From NCBI GenBank assembly GCA_020024555.1, contig JAHHTQ010000011.1, positions 1 through 59,146 on the forward strand: 59,146 nucleotides of DNA, written 5' to 3'. This DNA is from Angelakisella sp. (GTDB lineage Bacteria > Bacillota > Clostridia > Oscillospirales > Ruminococcaceae). Every line of letters starts with the position of its first letter. Positions within the stretch are counted from its first letter, which is position 1. The notes beneath the pieces are model-generated. The model had not been told where the DNA came from. It worked only from the letters and a program-made list of their open reading frames with translations, and did not search any database. The position numbers were made by a program, and so were the translations under genes. Below, piece after piece: positions 1 through 7,533 of the stretch.

Positions 1-21
1 GTCGAGTACCTCGACACGTGG

Positions 22-55
22 GACGTGAGCATAGTTTATGTTCACGTCTTTTTTT
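22..55 (+). terminator. Rho-independent terminator at left edge
   Basis: An 11-bp stem (22-32 pairing with 38-48, one G-U pair) is followed by seven T residues on the plus strand. It would end a rightward transcript from a gene outside the window. A second small perfect hairpin (1-6 with 10-15, 3-nt loop) sits just before it. Confidence 0.7.
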
Positions 56-270
56 GTTCTCACGTCATAAAAAGAGTAAAAGCATACACACTATCTTTCG
101 ATAATTTATATTAACTTTTCAAATAATAACATTTTTGTACAATAATAACAAATACGAACTATAATAAGAATTTTATTTTTTCTGTATTTTCTCTTTTATA
201 TTTTTCTTTATATTAATATCTATTACAAAACATTTAATACATATATCCATATCTTCTTTCAGTTTTAAGG

Positions 271-310
271 CATTAACCCTTTATATTAAAGTTAATACAA
301 AGGGTTAATG
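271..310 (-). terminator. Hairpin at end of tail-fibre cassette
   Basis: CATTAACCCTTT (271-282) pairs perfectly with 299-310 around a 16-nt loop, 10 bp past the stop codon of the last minus-strand gene of the cassette. The downstream T-tract is weak in the minus direction. The remainder of 56-320 is AT-rich sequence in which I see no gene. Confidence 0.55.
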
Positions 311-320
311 TTTAGTTTCT

Positions 321-446
321 TTATTCAGCCAGTTCAGGACACTCAATGTCAATCAAAGCTTGTTTTACCTGTTCTTTTATTCTCTCAGGTACTTCTTTAA
401 AAGTTTTCTTTCCTTTAATGATTAATGTTGCGTATACAATAGCCAT
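321..446 (-). CDS. CD1375-like phage microprotein (41 aa)
   Basis: A 41-aa protein beginning MAIVYATLIIKGKKTF and continuing with a predicted amphipathic helix. It matches the pattern of the small CD1375-family proteins that follow tail-fibre genes in clostridial prophages; their function is unknown. The open frame extends further upstream, but ATG at 446 is preferred: it aligns with the start of the paralogue at 490-597, it avoids overlap with that gene, and GGAAGTG lies just upstream. Last gene of the minus-strand cassette. Confidence 0.6.
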   Translation of the reverse strand: MAIVYATLIIKGKKTFKEVPERIKEQVKQALIDIECPELAE

Positions 447-489
447 ATCTTTCACTTCCATTCTTAATATTATTTTATATAGAATGAAC

Positions 490-597
490 CTAAACATCTG
501 CATCAAGGATACTTTTCACTTTCTCTTTGAGCTTCGCAGGAACTTCATCTATTGTTTTAATACCTTTTCTTATTAAATCAGCGTATACTTTCGCCAT
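490..597 (-). CDS. CD1375-like phage microprotein (35 aa)
   Basis: A 35-aa protein, MAKVYADLIRKGIKTI..., ending in a Lys/Glu-rich helix and ADV. It shares the layout of the 41-aa protein at 321-446 (MA-(K/I)-VYA-x-LI-x-KG-x-KT, then a V-P-x-(R/K)-(I/L)-K-E motif), so the two look like tandem paralogues. It starts 3 bp after the stop of the 117-aa gene, consistent with translational coupling. Function unknown; the assignment rests on size, motif and position after a tail fibre. Confidence 0.6.
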   Translation of the reverse strand: MAKVYADLIRKGIKTIDEVPAKLKEKVKSILDADV

Positions 598-600
598 ATC

Positions 601-954
601 CTATACCCCCATACTCTCATAAATTTCGGTTAGCGCTAACTGTGTATTTGTAAGTTCTTCTTGAAGTTCTTTTATTTTTTCTTCTGTTGTGGGTTCTGTC
701 GGTTGAATTTTTTTATATTCTTCTGCTTTTTCTTCGGCTGTTCTTTCAACGATTTTACCGTCAACTATTTTATAATTATGACATCTTAAATCATCGGTCA
801 GCTGATATTTTAAATGTGGGTGAGAATGATATTCGGAATTACCGCTTTCAATCAAAATATCATTTTCGTTTGGTTGTTCGAAAACATCTGAAAATATTTT
901 AACTACAACATTATCCTGTTGTCGTGCATAAACATTATAAATCACATCTTCCAT
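601..954 (-). CDS. Tail-fibre-associated phage protein (117 aa)
   Basis: MEDVIYNVYARQQDNVV... The N-terminal half contains a mixed segment with SEYHSHPHLKYQL. The C-terminal third (from about residue 70) is Lys/Glu-rich and predicted coiled coil (EEKIKELQEELTNTQLALTEIYE). Short proteins with a degenerate beta-rich front and a coiled-coil tail often follow tail-fibre genes in Firmicutes prophages as fibre-assembly or XkdW-like proteins; that is an inference from position, and the exact family was not identified. It lies 11 bp after the tail-fibre stop, in the same transcript. Confidence 0.55.
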   Translation of the reverse strand: MEDVIYNVYARQQDNVVVKIFSDVFEQPNENDILIESGNSEYHSHPHLKYQLTDDLRCHNYKIVDGKIVERTAEEKAEEYKKIQPTEPTTEEKIKELQEELTNTQLALTEIYESMGV

Positions 955-965
955 AAAATCCCTCC

Positions 966-2750
966 TTAATAAATTTCTGCATCAGCCGTATATTGTATTT
1001 GATAAGTACTTCCCACCGAAAGTGACGGTGTAAAATTACCGACCAGCCAGCTTATACCGTTTGTGGAACACCATTTGTTTTCAAGGTTATCCAATGTTAC
1101 AAAAGAACCGTCATAATTTTTCCTGATTTTTGTAATTGTTAGGGTAGGAACAATTCTCATTGTCACTGGAAATACCAATGAACCTGTCAAATAAGGAAAA
1201 CCACCTCTGTCACATATCATCGAAACATTTGTTACCGGCGCCGACGAATTATTGTTAGTACAGTAATACCTTTGGCATAGCGCCAGTTCTTCGCCGTAAG
1301 TCCGTGGAACAAACGGTGTTGCAACTGCGCCAAGTTCGAGCTTTATCCATTGTAGTTTAATAGTTGCATTGTTTGTTTCAGGAAGTTGTATTCCTATATT
1401 TAATCGTTCCTTTAAATCATTCGGCAACGTAAGGGTAAAAGTGTGATAATCACCTGTTAAATTAAAAAAGCCCTTAATTCCTGTATTAGATTCACCTTTG
1501 TTACCATGACTAAGATATATTTGTCTAATATCGGCAGATTCATTAAGCTTAATTGACAGTGTTACCGTTTTTCCGTTATATCCGTTATTTTCAATAATTT
1601 GTGTAAAGTTATGATATGTTCCGACTTTGGTATTAACTAATCTAATACCATAGTTTTCTTTTCGTATCTCTGTATTTCCATCACCTGATATCTGCCACCT
1701 GTCACAAACATATTGTTTTTTATTTATTGTATTAAAACTTTCCCCTCTCTGCCAAATTTTAAAGTCACCGTTAATTAGCAAATTAGGGTTACTGTATGGC
1801 GGTCGAATAATTCCATTATCATACATTAAGCAATTTTGCAATTCTTCAATATAATGCTGTGGTATATAAGGCGTAGCTACTTTTCCATATTCAAGCTTAA
1901 TCCACTCTAAGATTGCATAGTCTGTTGAGCCATTATGTCCGTTTGAAACACCGTATTCAACTATAACTTTCTTTGTGTTTGCAGGTATAGATATAGTACC
2001 TTTCCGCAAGCCTTTTGCAACTGTAATCTTGATGTGGGATAAAAAGTCATTATTTTCCTGAGCCAATCTCAATCTGATATATTGGTAATTTCCTCTAAAC
2101 TCATTAACAAAAAAAGATAAAGTTAATGATGTTTGATTAAATAAGTCAAAATTATCGATAGATTGGCAAATTCCGCTTTTATCAGATGTTACGTTTTCAT
2201 TTAGCGATAATTTAACTCCTTTATTGTTTAATTCGACTTTGCTATTAACAGATACACTTTGCCATTTATCTATTACAGTTCCTCTGGTATTTGTATAGAT
2301 TAATATGTTCTTTGAATTAATTGGACTTTTAAAATTAGAGTTTATAAGCAAGTTAGGATTTTGAAAAGTATTAAAAATATCTTGTCTTTTGCCCTGTGGG
2401 TCATATATCGCCTGTGTCATATCCGCGCTTCCGGTTTCAAATACTTTTTCATTAATTTTTGCATTTGTTTCCGCTTTTGTATATGCCCCTATTTGAGCCG
2501 CTGTTACATTGTGCGGATTTTTTGTATTATCAATATGCCCTTGTACTGTTCCGTTTTTGCTGCCAATATTGCTCGCACCATTCTCACTGTTTAGTTCATC
2601 AATCAATCCATTAAATTTCGGCGCAACGCCATATTTTACAAGTCTGTCAAAAATCTGTTTATTTTCACTTGGTGTCTTTGACAATGTATCGGGCGCAGAT
2701 ATTACACCATAAGTTTTTATTTCTACATCACTTATCTTAAATTTCTTCAT
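966..2750 (-). CDS. Phage tail fibre protein
   Basis: A 594-aa structural protein. The N-terminus carries a motif common in Firmicutes phage base-plate and fibre proteins (VISAPDTLSKTPSENKQIFDR near residues 17-37). It is followed by a fibre hinge motif, NTKNPHNVTAAQIGAYTK (about 75-92). The rest is two repeated modules, each opening with PNLLIN and a W-Q segment and closing with an LE(Y/L)GxVATP(Y/F)xP motif: the first about 131-300, the second about 323-487. Such modules are typical of carbohydrate-binding receptor-recognition fibres. First gene of the minus-strand cassette, expressed from the promoter at 2900-2928. No sheath, tube, baseplate or capsid genes are present in the window. Confidence 0.85.
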   Translation of the reverse strand: MKKFKISDVEIKTYGVISAPDTLSKTPSENKQIFDRLVKYGVAPKFNGLIDELNSENGASNIGSKNGTVQGHIDNTKNPHNVTAAQIGAYTKAETNAKINEKVFETGSADMTQAIYDPQGKRQDIFNTFQNPNLLINSNFKSPINSKNILIYTNTRGTVIDKWQSVSVNSKVELNNKGVKLSLNENVTSDKSGICQSIDNFDLFNQTSLTLSFFVNEFRGNYQYIRLRLAQENNDFLSHIKITVAKGLRKGTISIPANTKKVIVEYGVSNGHNGSTDYAILEWIKLEYGKVATPYIPQHYIEELQNCLMYDNGIIRPPYSNPNLLINGDFKIWQRGESFNTINKKQYVCDRWQISGDGNTEIRKENYGIRLVNTKVGTYHNFTQIIENNGYNGKTVTLSIKLNESADIRQIYLSHGNKGESNTGIKGFFNLTGDYHTFTLTLPNDLKERLNIGIQLPETNNATIKLQWIKLELGAVATPFVPRTYGEELALCQRYYCTNNNSSAPVTNVSMICDRGGFPYLTGSLVFPVTMRIVPTLTITKIRKNYDGSFVTLDNLENKWCSTNGISWLVGNFTPSLSVGSTYQIQYTADAEIY

Positions 2751-2880
2751 AAAATTATCTCCTTATTACATTTGATGAGTAATTTTCACTTTTCTTTTTA
2801 TATATACAATTATTTTTTAAATTCCATCAAAAAACATTTGTTCTTATATATATTTTTTAACAACTCCTTTTTTAGTATAT

Positions 2881-2989
2881 ACTTTGCAAAGTAACATATA
2901 ATATAACAATAACTTTGCAATTTGTCAAGTACTTTTACAAAAAGTCTTGACATTTTGCAAATAAAGATTTACTTTACAATATGTAAAGT
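2881..2989. promoter_or_regulatory. Divergent promoter with repressor operators
   Basis: The minus strand carries TTGACA (2928-2923), a 17-bp spacer and TATATT (2905-2900), a near-consensus promoter for the tail-fibre cassette. ACTTTGCAAAGT (2881-2892) is a perfect 12-bp palindrome around its start point, and ACTTTGCAA recurs inside the spacer (2912-2920). Next to the repressor gene, ACTTTACA (2971-2978) and TGTAAAGT (2982-2989) form a perfect 8-bp inverted repeat with a 3-bp centre. The shared ACTTTRCA half-site suggests one regulator, most simply the adjacent XRE-S24 repressor, acting on both promoters. The operator assignment is inference. Confidence 0.7.
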
Positions 2990-3021
2990 GTATTATTATA
3001 TTATTGAGGTGATTACAAAAA

Positions 3022-3630
3022 ATGAACGTTTTGCGAAAATTAAGGAAGTCCGCTAATTTAACAATGAAAGAATTAGGTGATATCATCGGAGTTTCCGAAA
3101 GCACGATTTCATTATACGAAAACGGTAAAAGAGAGCCTGATTTTACAATATTAAAAAACATTTCAAATTACTTTAATGTAACCATTGACTATCTTTTGGG
3201 TAATGATAATATCAATGATGAAACATCTGTGAAAAAGGGTATAAAAATACCTGTACTCGGAAAAGTACAGGCGGGTATACCGATAGAGGCTATTGAAGAT
3301 ATTATTGACTATGAAGAAATAACAGAAGATATGGCGAAAAAAGGTAATTATTTTGCTCTGCAAGTTCGTGGGAAAAGTATGGAACCAAGGTTTAGTGAGG
3401 GTGATGTAGTTGTCGTTTTAAAACAAACAACTGCCGAAACAGGTGATATTGCCATTGTTCTTGTTAATAACAACGACGCTACTATAAAAAAAATAAAAAG
3501 AACAAAAGAAGGAATTATGCTGATACCTTTAAATTCCGCTTTTGAACCGTGGTTTTACACTAACGAAGAAATAGAGGCGTTACCGGTTACAATACTTGGA
3601 AAAGTCGTAGAGCTAAGAGCAAAATTTTAA
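3022..3630 (+). CDS. XRE-S24 (LexA/CI-like) repressor
   Basis: A 202-aa two-domain repressor. Residues about 1-65 form an XRE helix-turn-helix (LRKSANLTMKELGDIIGVSE, SLYENGKREP). Residues about 75-200 are an S24 signal-peptidase-like domain: the AG cleavage site is within GKVQAGIPIEA, the catalytic Ser is in RGKSMEPRF, and the catalytic Lys is in ATIKKIKR. Proteins of this type bind operators as dimers and self-cleave on RecA activation, de-repressing targets after DNA damage. Start ATG 3022 has GAGGTGAT upstream. It faces the tail-fibre cassette across the operator region, so it probably represses both that cassette and itself. Confidence 0.9.
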   Translation: MNVLRKLRKSANLTMKELGDIIGVSESTISLYENGKREPDFTILKNISNYFNVTIDYLLGNDNINDETSVKKGIKIPVLGKVQAGIPIEAIEDIIDYEEITEDMAKKGNYFALQVRGKSMEPRFSEGDVVVVLKQTTAETGDIAIVLVNNNDATIKKIKRTKEGIMLIPLNSAFEPWFYTNEEIEALPVTILGKVVELRAKF

Positions 3631-3662
3631 TAACAAAATTTATTTTATTGAGGAGAACAAAG

Positions 3663-4037
3663 ATGATTGATTTTCAAAATGCAAGTTTTTTTAAATTAAA
3701 ACAAGTCAATAACAATACTTTTGAAAGTAATATTCAACCGCTATTTGTCGATAATGAACAAATTATTTTTTCTTTTAAAGGTATCCGTGACGGTATTGTA
3801 TTTACAGACAAACGTATTATAGCAATTAATGTTCAAGGAGTTACGGGAAAGAAAAAAGATTATACCTCATTACCATATAGTAAAATACAAGCATTTTCCA
3901 TTGAAACAGCAGGTATACTTGATTTGGACAGCGAACTTGAACTATGGTTTTCGGGTATGGGAAAAGTTAAATTTGAATTTACAAGTGAGGCAAATGTTAC
4001 TGCTATATGTAAAATCATTTCTCAATTCATATTATAA
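3663..4037 (+). CDS. Bacterial PH-domain protein
   Basis: A 124-aa protein with a pattern typical of bacterial PH-like domains: an acidic DNEQIIFSFKGIRDGIVFTDKRIIAIN stretch near the N-terminus, then KKKDYTSLPYSKIQAFSIET, and a final helix (EANVTAICKIISQFIL). Its molecular role is unknown. A TTG at 3648 is in frame, but ATG 3663 is chosen because GAGGAG (3650-3655) sits 7 bp before it. It is 32 bp after the S24 repressor and probably co-transcribed with it, so it may be part of the DNA-damage-controlled unit. No signal peptide or membrane segment. Confidence 0.65.
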   Translation: MIDFQNASFFKLKQVNNNTFESNIQPLFVDNEQIIFSFKGIRDGIVFTDKRIIAINVQGVTGKKKDYTSLPYSKIQAFSIETAGILDLDSELELWFSGMGKVKFEFTSEANVTAICKIISQFIL

Positions 4038-4095
4038 TTAATTAAAAAATCATTACACTTTCATATAAATATACTTTCTCGCTAAATTATAAAAA

Positions 4096-4170
4096 ATGAC
4101 TGATAAAATCTAAAAGAGGTTGAGATTTAAAATTTGCTTTAAAGTCTCAGCCTCTCTTATTATCAGTCAT
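4096..4170. terminator. Long bidirectional terminator hairpin
   Basis: An 11-bp perfect outer stem (4096-4106 with 4160-4170) encloses a G-U-tolerant inner stem (4115-4128 with 4141-4155). It is followed by TATTTTTTTT on the plus strand and preceded by AAAAAA, so it can stop transcription from the PH-domain gene and from the converging bile salt hydrolase gene. Confidence 0.85.
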
Positions 4171-4236
4171 TATTTTTTTTCGATTTATCAATTCCGCTCT
4201 ATATTTTTTGTTTAAAACATAGTGATAATATTTATA

Positions 4237-5211
4237 TCAATTATCAAAACGAATGTCCTGTTCCCTTTTTAAATCATAACAGAATAGTTTTTCAGAATCA
4301 AGATTTACTTGACTGAGTCTTATAGCATTAATGCGGTTGTTACCATACATTTTATAATAGTAAGTACCGCTATTGGCATTGATACAACAGCTGTACAGTG
4401 TTATGTCATACTTTCCTGTATCTGTTAAGGTTGAACCTTTTATCATTGACACGCTATCCAATACATGGAAAAATTCAGTTATATGTTCGTATTCATCACC
4501 CTCTTTTGGAAGATTGGCGAGGTTAAACGCACATCTGACAAAGCGGGAAGCGCTGGAAGCATCTCCCGGTAAGCCAATAGCTCCCATACCTACCGCATAA
4601 GAATCCAAATCATAACTTGATGTGAAAGTGTTTTCTCCGTTTGAATTACTTAGATTTCTGTAATTACGGATATTCCAAAGATGATACTCAAAAGGCGGAT
4701 TGTTTGTCATAACATTGTATGGATTATCATAAACTTTAAGTCCGCTTTCAGTCGGCTCTACAACAATAGAAGCTGATTTATCACTAATCATAAAGTGCAA
4801 AGGCTGAGTTGGTATTTGCTCCGAAAACTGCTCATTTGTTATGTTTAACGTATCAAGTAAATTTCTTACATCATTTAAATTTTCTGCTTGTCCCAAAATC
4901 CATGGAATTAACTCAAATGAAGTTATATTCTTCATTCCTCTTTTACTTTCCCAATAGACCGCATTTTCCGGAAAATTCAGTCCTGCCATAGCAAGACCTT
5001 TTTCATTGGCTGCCTCATAATAAAGCGGATATTCATTTAATACGGAAGCCATTCCAATCATAGCAAAGCGGTTATAGAAATTATTACCGTTTCTCAGTTT
5101 GAATAAATAGTTTCTAGGAGTGATAACCACTTGCTCCTTAAACGAATATTCCAAATCCAAATTTCTGCCAAAATAGTGACTATCGGGACGATAGCTGATA
5201 GCTGTGCACAT
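4237..5211 (-). CDS. bsh: Bile salt hydrolase (choloylglycine hydrolase)
   Basis: A 324-aa Ntn-hydrolase that cleaves glycine or taurine from conjugated bile acids (EC 3.5.1.24). The start is placed at MCTAISYRP so that removal of Met1 exposes Cys2, the nucleophile; the frame opens 9 codons earlier but no family member uses such an extension. Residues matching the active site are Arg16 and Asp19 (FGRNLDLE), Asn79 (GLNFPENA), Asn170/171 (MTNNPPF) and Arg223 (SASRF). Asn79 and the GLNFP context favour bile salt over penicillin V hydrolase, where Tyr is usual. It follows a lipoprotein gene by 37 bp, probably as one transcript. No signal peptide, so cytoplasmic. Confidence 0.85.
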   Translation of the reverse strand: MCTAISYRPDSHYFGRNLDLEYSFKEQVVITPRNYLFKLRNGNNFYNRFAMIGMASVLNEYPLYYEAANEKGLAMAGLNFPENAVYWESKRGMKNITSFELIPWILGQAENLNDVRNLLDTLNITNEQFSEQIPTQPLHFMISDKSASIVVEPTESGLKVYDNPYNVMTNNPPFEYHLWNIRNYRNLSNSNGENTFTSSYDLDSYAVGMGAIGLPGDASSASRFVRCAFNLANLPKEGDEYEHITEFFHVLDSVSMIKGSTLTDTGKYDITLYSCCINANSGTYYYKMYGNNRINAIRLSQVNLDSEKLFCYDLKREQDIRFDN

Positions 5212-5248
5212 TTTTGTATTCTCCCCTTTGTTTCTCACATTTTTTATA

Positions 5249-5899
5249 CTATTTTAAAATATACGACTCTGTAAACAACCATTTATCATCAACTTTTAAA
5301 AGTTTTAATGCTTTAATGCCATTATCGGAATTATTTATCTTTGTTTGCATTTTTACTTCTATTTCCGACTCTGTATTTTTAACAATGGTAATTTTTTCTG
5401 TATTCCATTTTCCCAATGTTAATGTGGTAGGAGTGATTTTGTTTGATTTATAAACTTTATTGTCTTTTATTTTATAAAAAAAAGTATTAAGTAAATCATT
5501 GGCTATTTTGTCAGCTGTTTCACCTGCAAATACCGTTCTGAAATATTCATAAAAAAGCTCGGGTGTATTTATTCGTTTATCGGATACATGACTGTATTCA
5601 TCTTTAACAAAACCATCGGGCAGTTGTTCTTCATCGGTCTCCACATTTTCCCCTATATATACTTTTTGCAGTTCGTCTGCCTTTGCCAAAGAACTTAAAA
5701 CCAATTTAATTACTTCATTATGATTTAACTTTTTCGTTGCTGTTGATGATGTTCCGCTACTTTCTTTGTCATTATTCAAAGTACCGGATACCCCTGTATC
5801 AGTAACACCTGAACCGCAAGCTGTCATAACAAAAACTGTTCCAAAAACAATAACCGCGCTTAGCAAAGCTTTTAATATACTAAATCCACACTTCTTCAT
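5249..5899 (-). CDS. Lipoprotein upstream of bile salt hydrolase
   Basis: A 216-aa protein with a lipoprotein signal peptide: KKCGFSILKA, a hydrophobic stretch, and lipobox MTAC with the lipidated Cys at about residue 28. A Ser/Thr-rich linker follows (about 30-55). The C-terminal part (LFYEYFRTVFAGETADKI..., ending KALKLLKVDDKWLFTES) loosely recalls IseA/YoeB-type extracellular DL-endopeptidase inhibitors, but this is a weak pattern match and I do not assign a function. It would be surface-anchored. It is followed 37 bp later by bsh, suggesting shared expression. Confidence 0.55.
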   Translation of the reverse strand: MKKCGFSILKALLSAVIVFGTVFVMTACGSGVTDTGVSGTLNNDKESSGTSSTATKKLNHNEVIKLVLSSLAKADELQKVYIGENVETDEEQLPDGFVKDEYSHVSDKRINTPELFYEYFRTVFAGETADKIANDLLNTFFYKIKDNKVYKSNKITPTTLTLGKWNTEKITIVKNTESEIEVKMQTKINNSDNGIKALKLLKVDDKWLFTESYILK

Positions 5900-6078
5900 T
5901 AAACAAAACCTCTTTTTATATAAATATAAAATTTATCTGCTTTTTAGTACTGATTATATCACAAAATACAATATTCTGTAAATAAACCAAACCCATTGTT
6001 AATATAATATTCCAATTATTTATTATATAATTTAATATTTCAAAAGCAACCGAAAAAATATTGATTTATTATAAATTC

Positions 6079-6738
6079 TTACAATAATTTAAACATATTT
6101 TTTTCGCTCTCTAATTTTCCTTCTTTGCGAAGCTTGCTTATTTCTGCCGAAAGCCCGCTACGGTCTACCTCCAAGTAATCGGCAAGCGCCTGTCTGTCAT
6201 ACGGAATGGTAAATGTATTGCTTCCATTCATTTTTGCTTCTCCCAAAAGATACACTATCAACTTTTCTCTTGTGGTTCTTTTTGATGTAACCTCAATTTT
6301 TTGGTCGAAAACCAAATTTTTGCAGGCTACCAAGCGAAGTAAATTAAAAATAACCTGACTGTGAAACACACAGGCATTTGTACAGCTTGTAGTTATTCTT
6401 CTGCAATCAATCAACAAACAAATACTGTCTTCATCGGCTACTATACTCACAGGCAGTGATGATATTCCGGCGCAGGCATAGGTCTCGCCAAACACTTCGC
6501 TCGGCGGTATATGCGCAACGATACTTCGGTTACCGTAATAGTCTTCACGAATTAGCTTTACTGAACCGCTCAGCACTATTCCAACGCAATTTGCAGTATC
6601 ACCCTCCCGAAAAATAGTTTGTCCTTTTTTCACTGTTATCTCTTTTGCTCCCAAACAAGCCAGCATTGATGATAAATTTTCACCTTTTATATCATCGAAC
6701 AAAGCGCATTTTTTTAATATTGGATAATATTCTTCCAT
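6079..6738 (-). CDS. Crp/Fnr-family regulator (HcpR-like by context)
   Basis: A 219-aa regulator. The N-terminal cyclic-nucleotide-binding-like beta roll is visible in VKKGQTIFREGDTANCVGIVL and SGSVKLIREDYYGNR. A dimer helix is followed by a winged HTH (about 165-215: RQALADYLEVDRSGLSAEIS). Several Cys are present, but no clear Fnr-type N-terminal Fe-S quartet. It diverges from the ferredoxin-hcp operon, the usual arrangement of HcpR, the nitrosative-stress regulator of hybrid cluster protein genes, so that role is inferred. RBS AGAGGTGA. A perfect 16-bp palindrome sits between RBS and promoter, suggesting autoregulation. Confidence 0.8.
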   Translation of the reverse strand: MEEYYPILKKCALFDDIKGENLSSMLACLGAKEITVKKGQTIFREGDTANCVGIVLSGSVKLIREDYYGNRSIVAHIPPSEVFGETYACAGISSLPVSIVADEDSICLLIDCRRITTSCTNACVFHSQVIFNLLRLVACKNLVFDQKIEVTSKRTTREKLIVYLLGEAKMNGSNTFTIPYDRQALADYLEVDRSGLSAEISKLRKEGKLESEKNMFKLL

Positions 6739-6752
6739 AAAGTCACCTCTTT

Positions 6753-6768
6753 TGTTGAATTTTCAACA
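6753..6768. promoter_or_regulatory. Palindromic operator, Crp/Fnr regulator
   Basis: TGTTGAA (6753-6759), TT, TTCAACA (6762-6768) form a perfect 7-bp inverted repeat in the divergent region, 15 bp upstream of the regulator start. Dyads of this type are bound by Crp/Fnr dimers. A weaker dyad, GTCA (6807-6810) and TGAC (6818-6821), lies by the putative hcp-side promoter. Confidence 0.55.
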
Positions 6769-6867
6769 TACATATTTCTTTTAGTATATTATTATTTTTA
6801 TACAATGTCAAATAGAGTGACTATATTATACATACAATTAAATATTTTTATACAAGGAGAAAAACAA

Positions 6868-7503
6868 ATGATTAGACAAATTATAAAGATAGACAAAGAA
6901 AAATGTAACGGTTGCGGACTATGCGCAACAGCCTGTCACGAGGGAGCTATCGGTATTGTCAATGGAAAGGCTGAGCTTTTGCGTGAAGATTATTGTGACG
7001 GTTTGGGGGATTGTCTGCCAGCCTGTCCTGTTGACGCAATATCTTTTGAACAAAGGGAAGCTCCGGCCTATGACGAAGAAGCTGTGCTACGTGCAAAGAA
7101 AGAAAAAGAAATGGCTGACAATAATCTAAATATAGAACTTAAAAGTCAACTGCAAAATTTCCCTGTGCAAATAAAACTTGTTCCTGCCAATGCTTACTTT
7201 TTCAAAAATGCGGATTTACTGATTGCCGCTGACTGCACAGCCTTTGCCTATGCAAATTTTCATAATAAATTTATGCAAAACAAAGTAACAATGATAGGCT
7301 GTCCAAAACTTGACAGTGTAAATTATGCTGAAAAACTTACGCAAATTATAGAGAGCAACAACATAAACAGTATAACAGTAGTCCGTATGCAAGTTCCATG
7401 TTGCGGTGGACTTAGTTTTGCAACAAAGACAGCCATTGAAAACAGTGGAAAAAATATACCTTGTGAAGTAATCACTGTAACTTCCGACGGTAAAATTCTA
7501 TAA
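6868..7503 (+). CDS. 4Fe-4S ferredoxin-like partner of Hcp
   Basis: A 211-aa protein with two [4Fe-4S] motifs near the N-terminus, CNGCGLCATACHEGA and CDGLGDCLPACPVDA (about residues 12-60), and a C-terminal domain with further Cys (MIGCPKLDSVNYAEKL and VPCCGGLSFATKTA). Two-cluster proteins of this kind commonly precede hcp in anaerobes and are proposed electron donors to it. The frame is open 21 codons further upstream, but ATG 6868 is chosen because AAGGAG precedes it at proper spacing. It lies 30 bp before hcp in one operon. Confidence 0.85.
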   Translation: MIRQIIKIDKEKCNGCGLCATACHEGAIGIVNGKAELLREDYCDGLGDCLPACPVDAISFEQREAPAYDEEAVLRAKKEKEMADNNLNIELKSQLQNFPVQIKLVPANAYFFKNADLLIAADCTAFAYANFHNKFMQNKVTMIGCPKLDSVNYAEKLTQIIESNNINSITVVRMQVPCCGGLSFATKTAIENSGKNIPCEVITVTSDGKIL

Positions 7504-7533
7504 TAAATTTATAAATACTGGGAGAATAAAAAT

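Noticed and set aside
1..320. CRISPR or other repeat array at the left edge
   Set aside because: Only two hairpins and AT-rich sequence are present; no spaced direct repeats.
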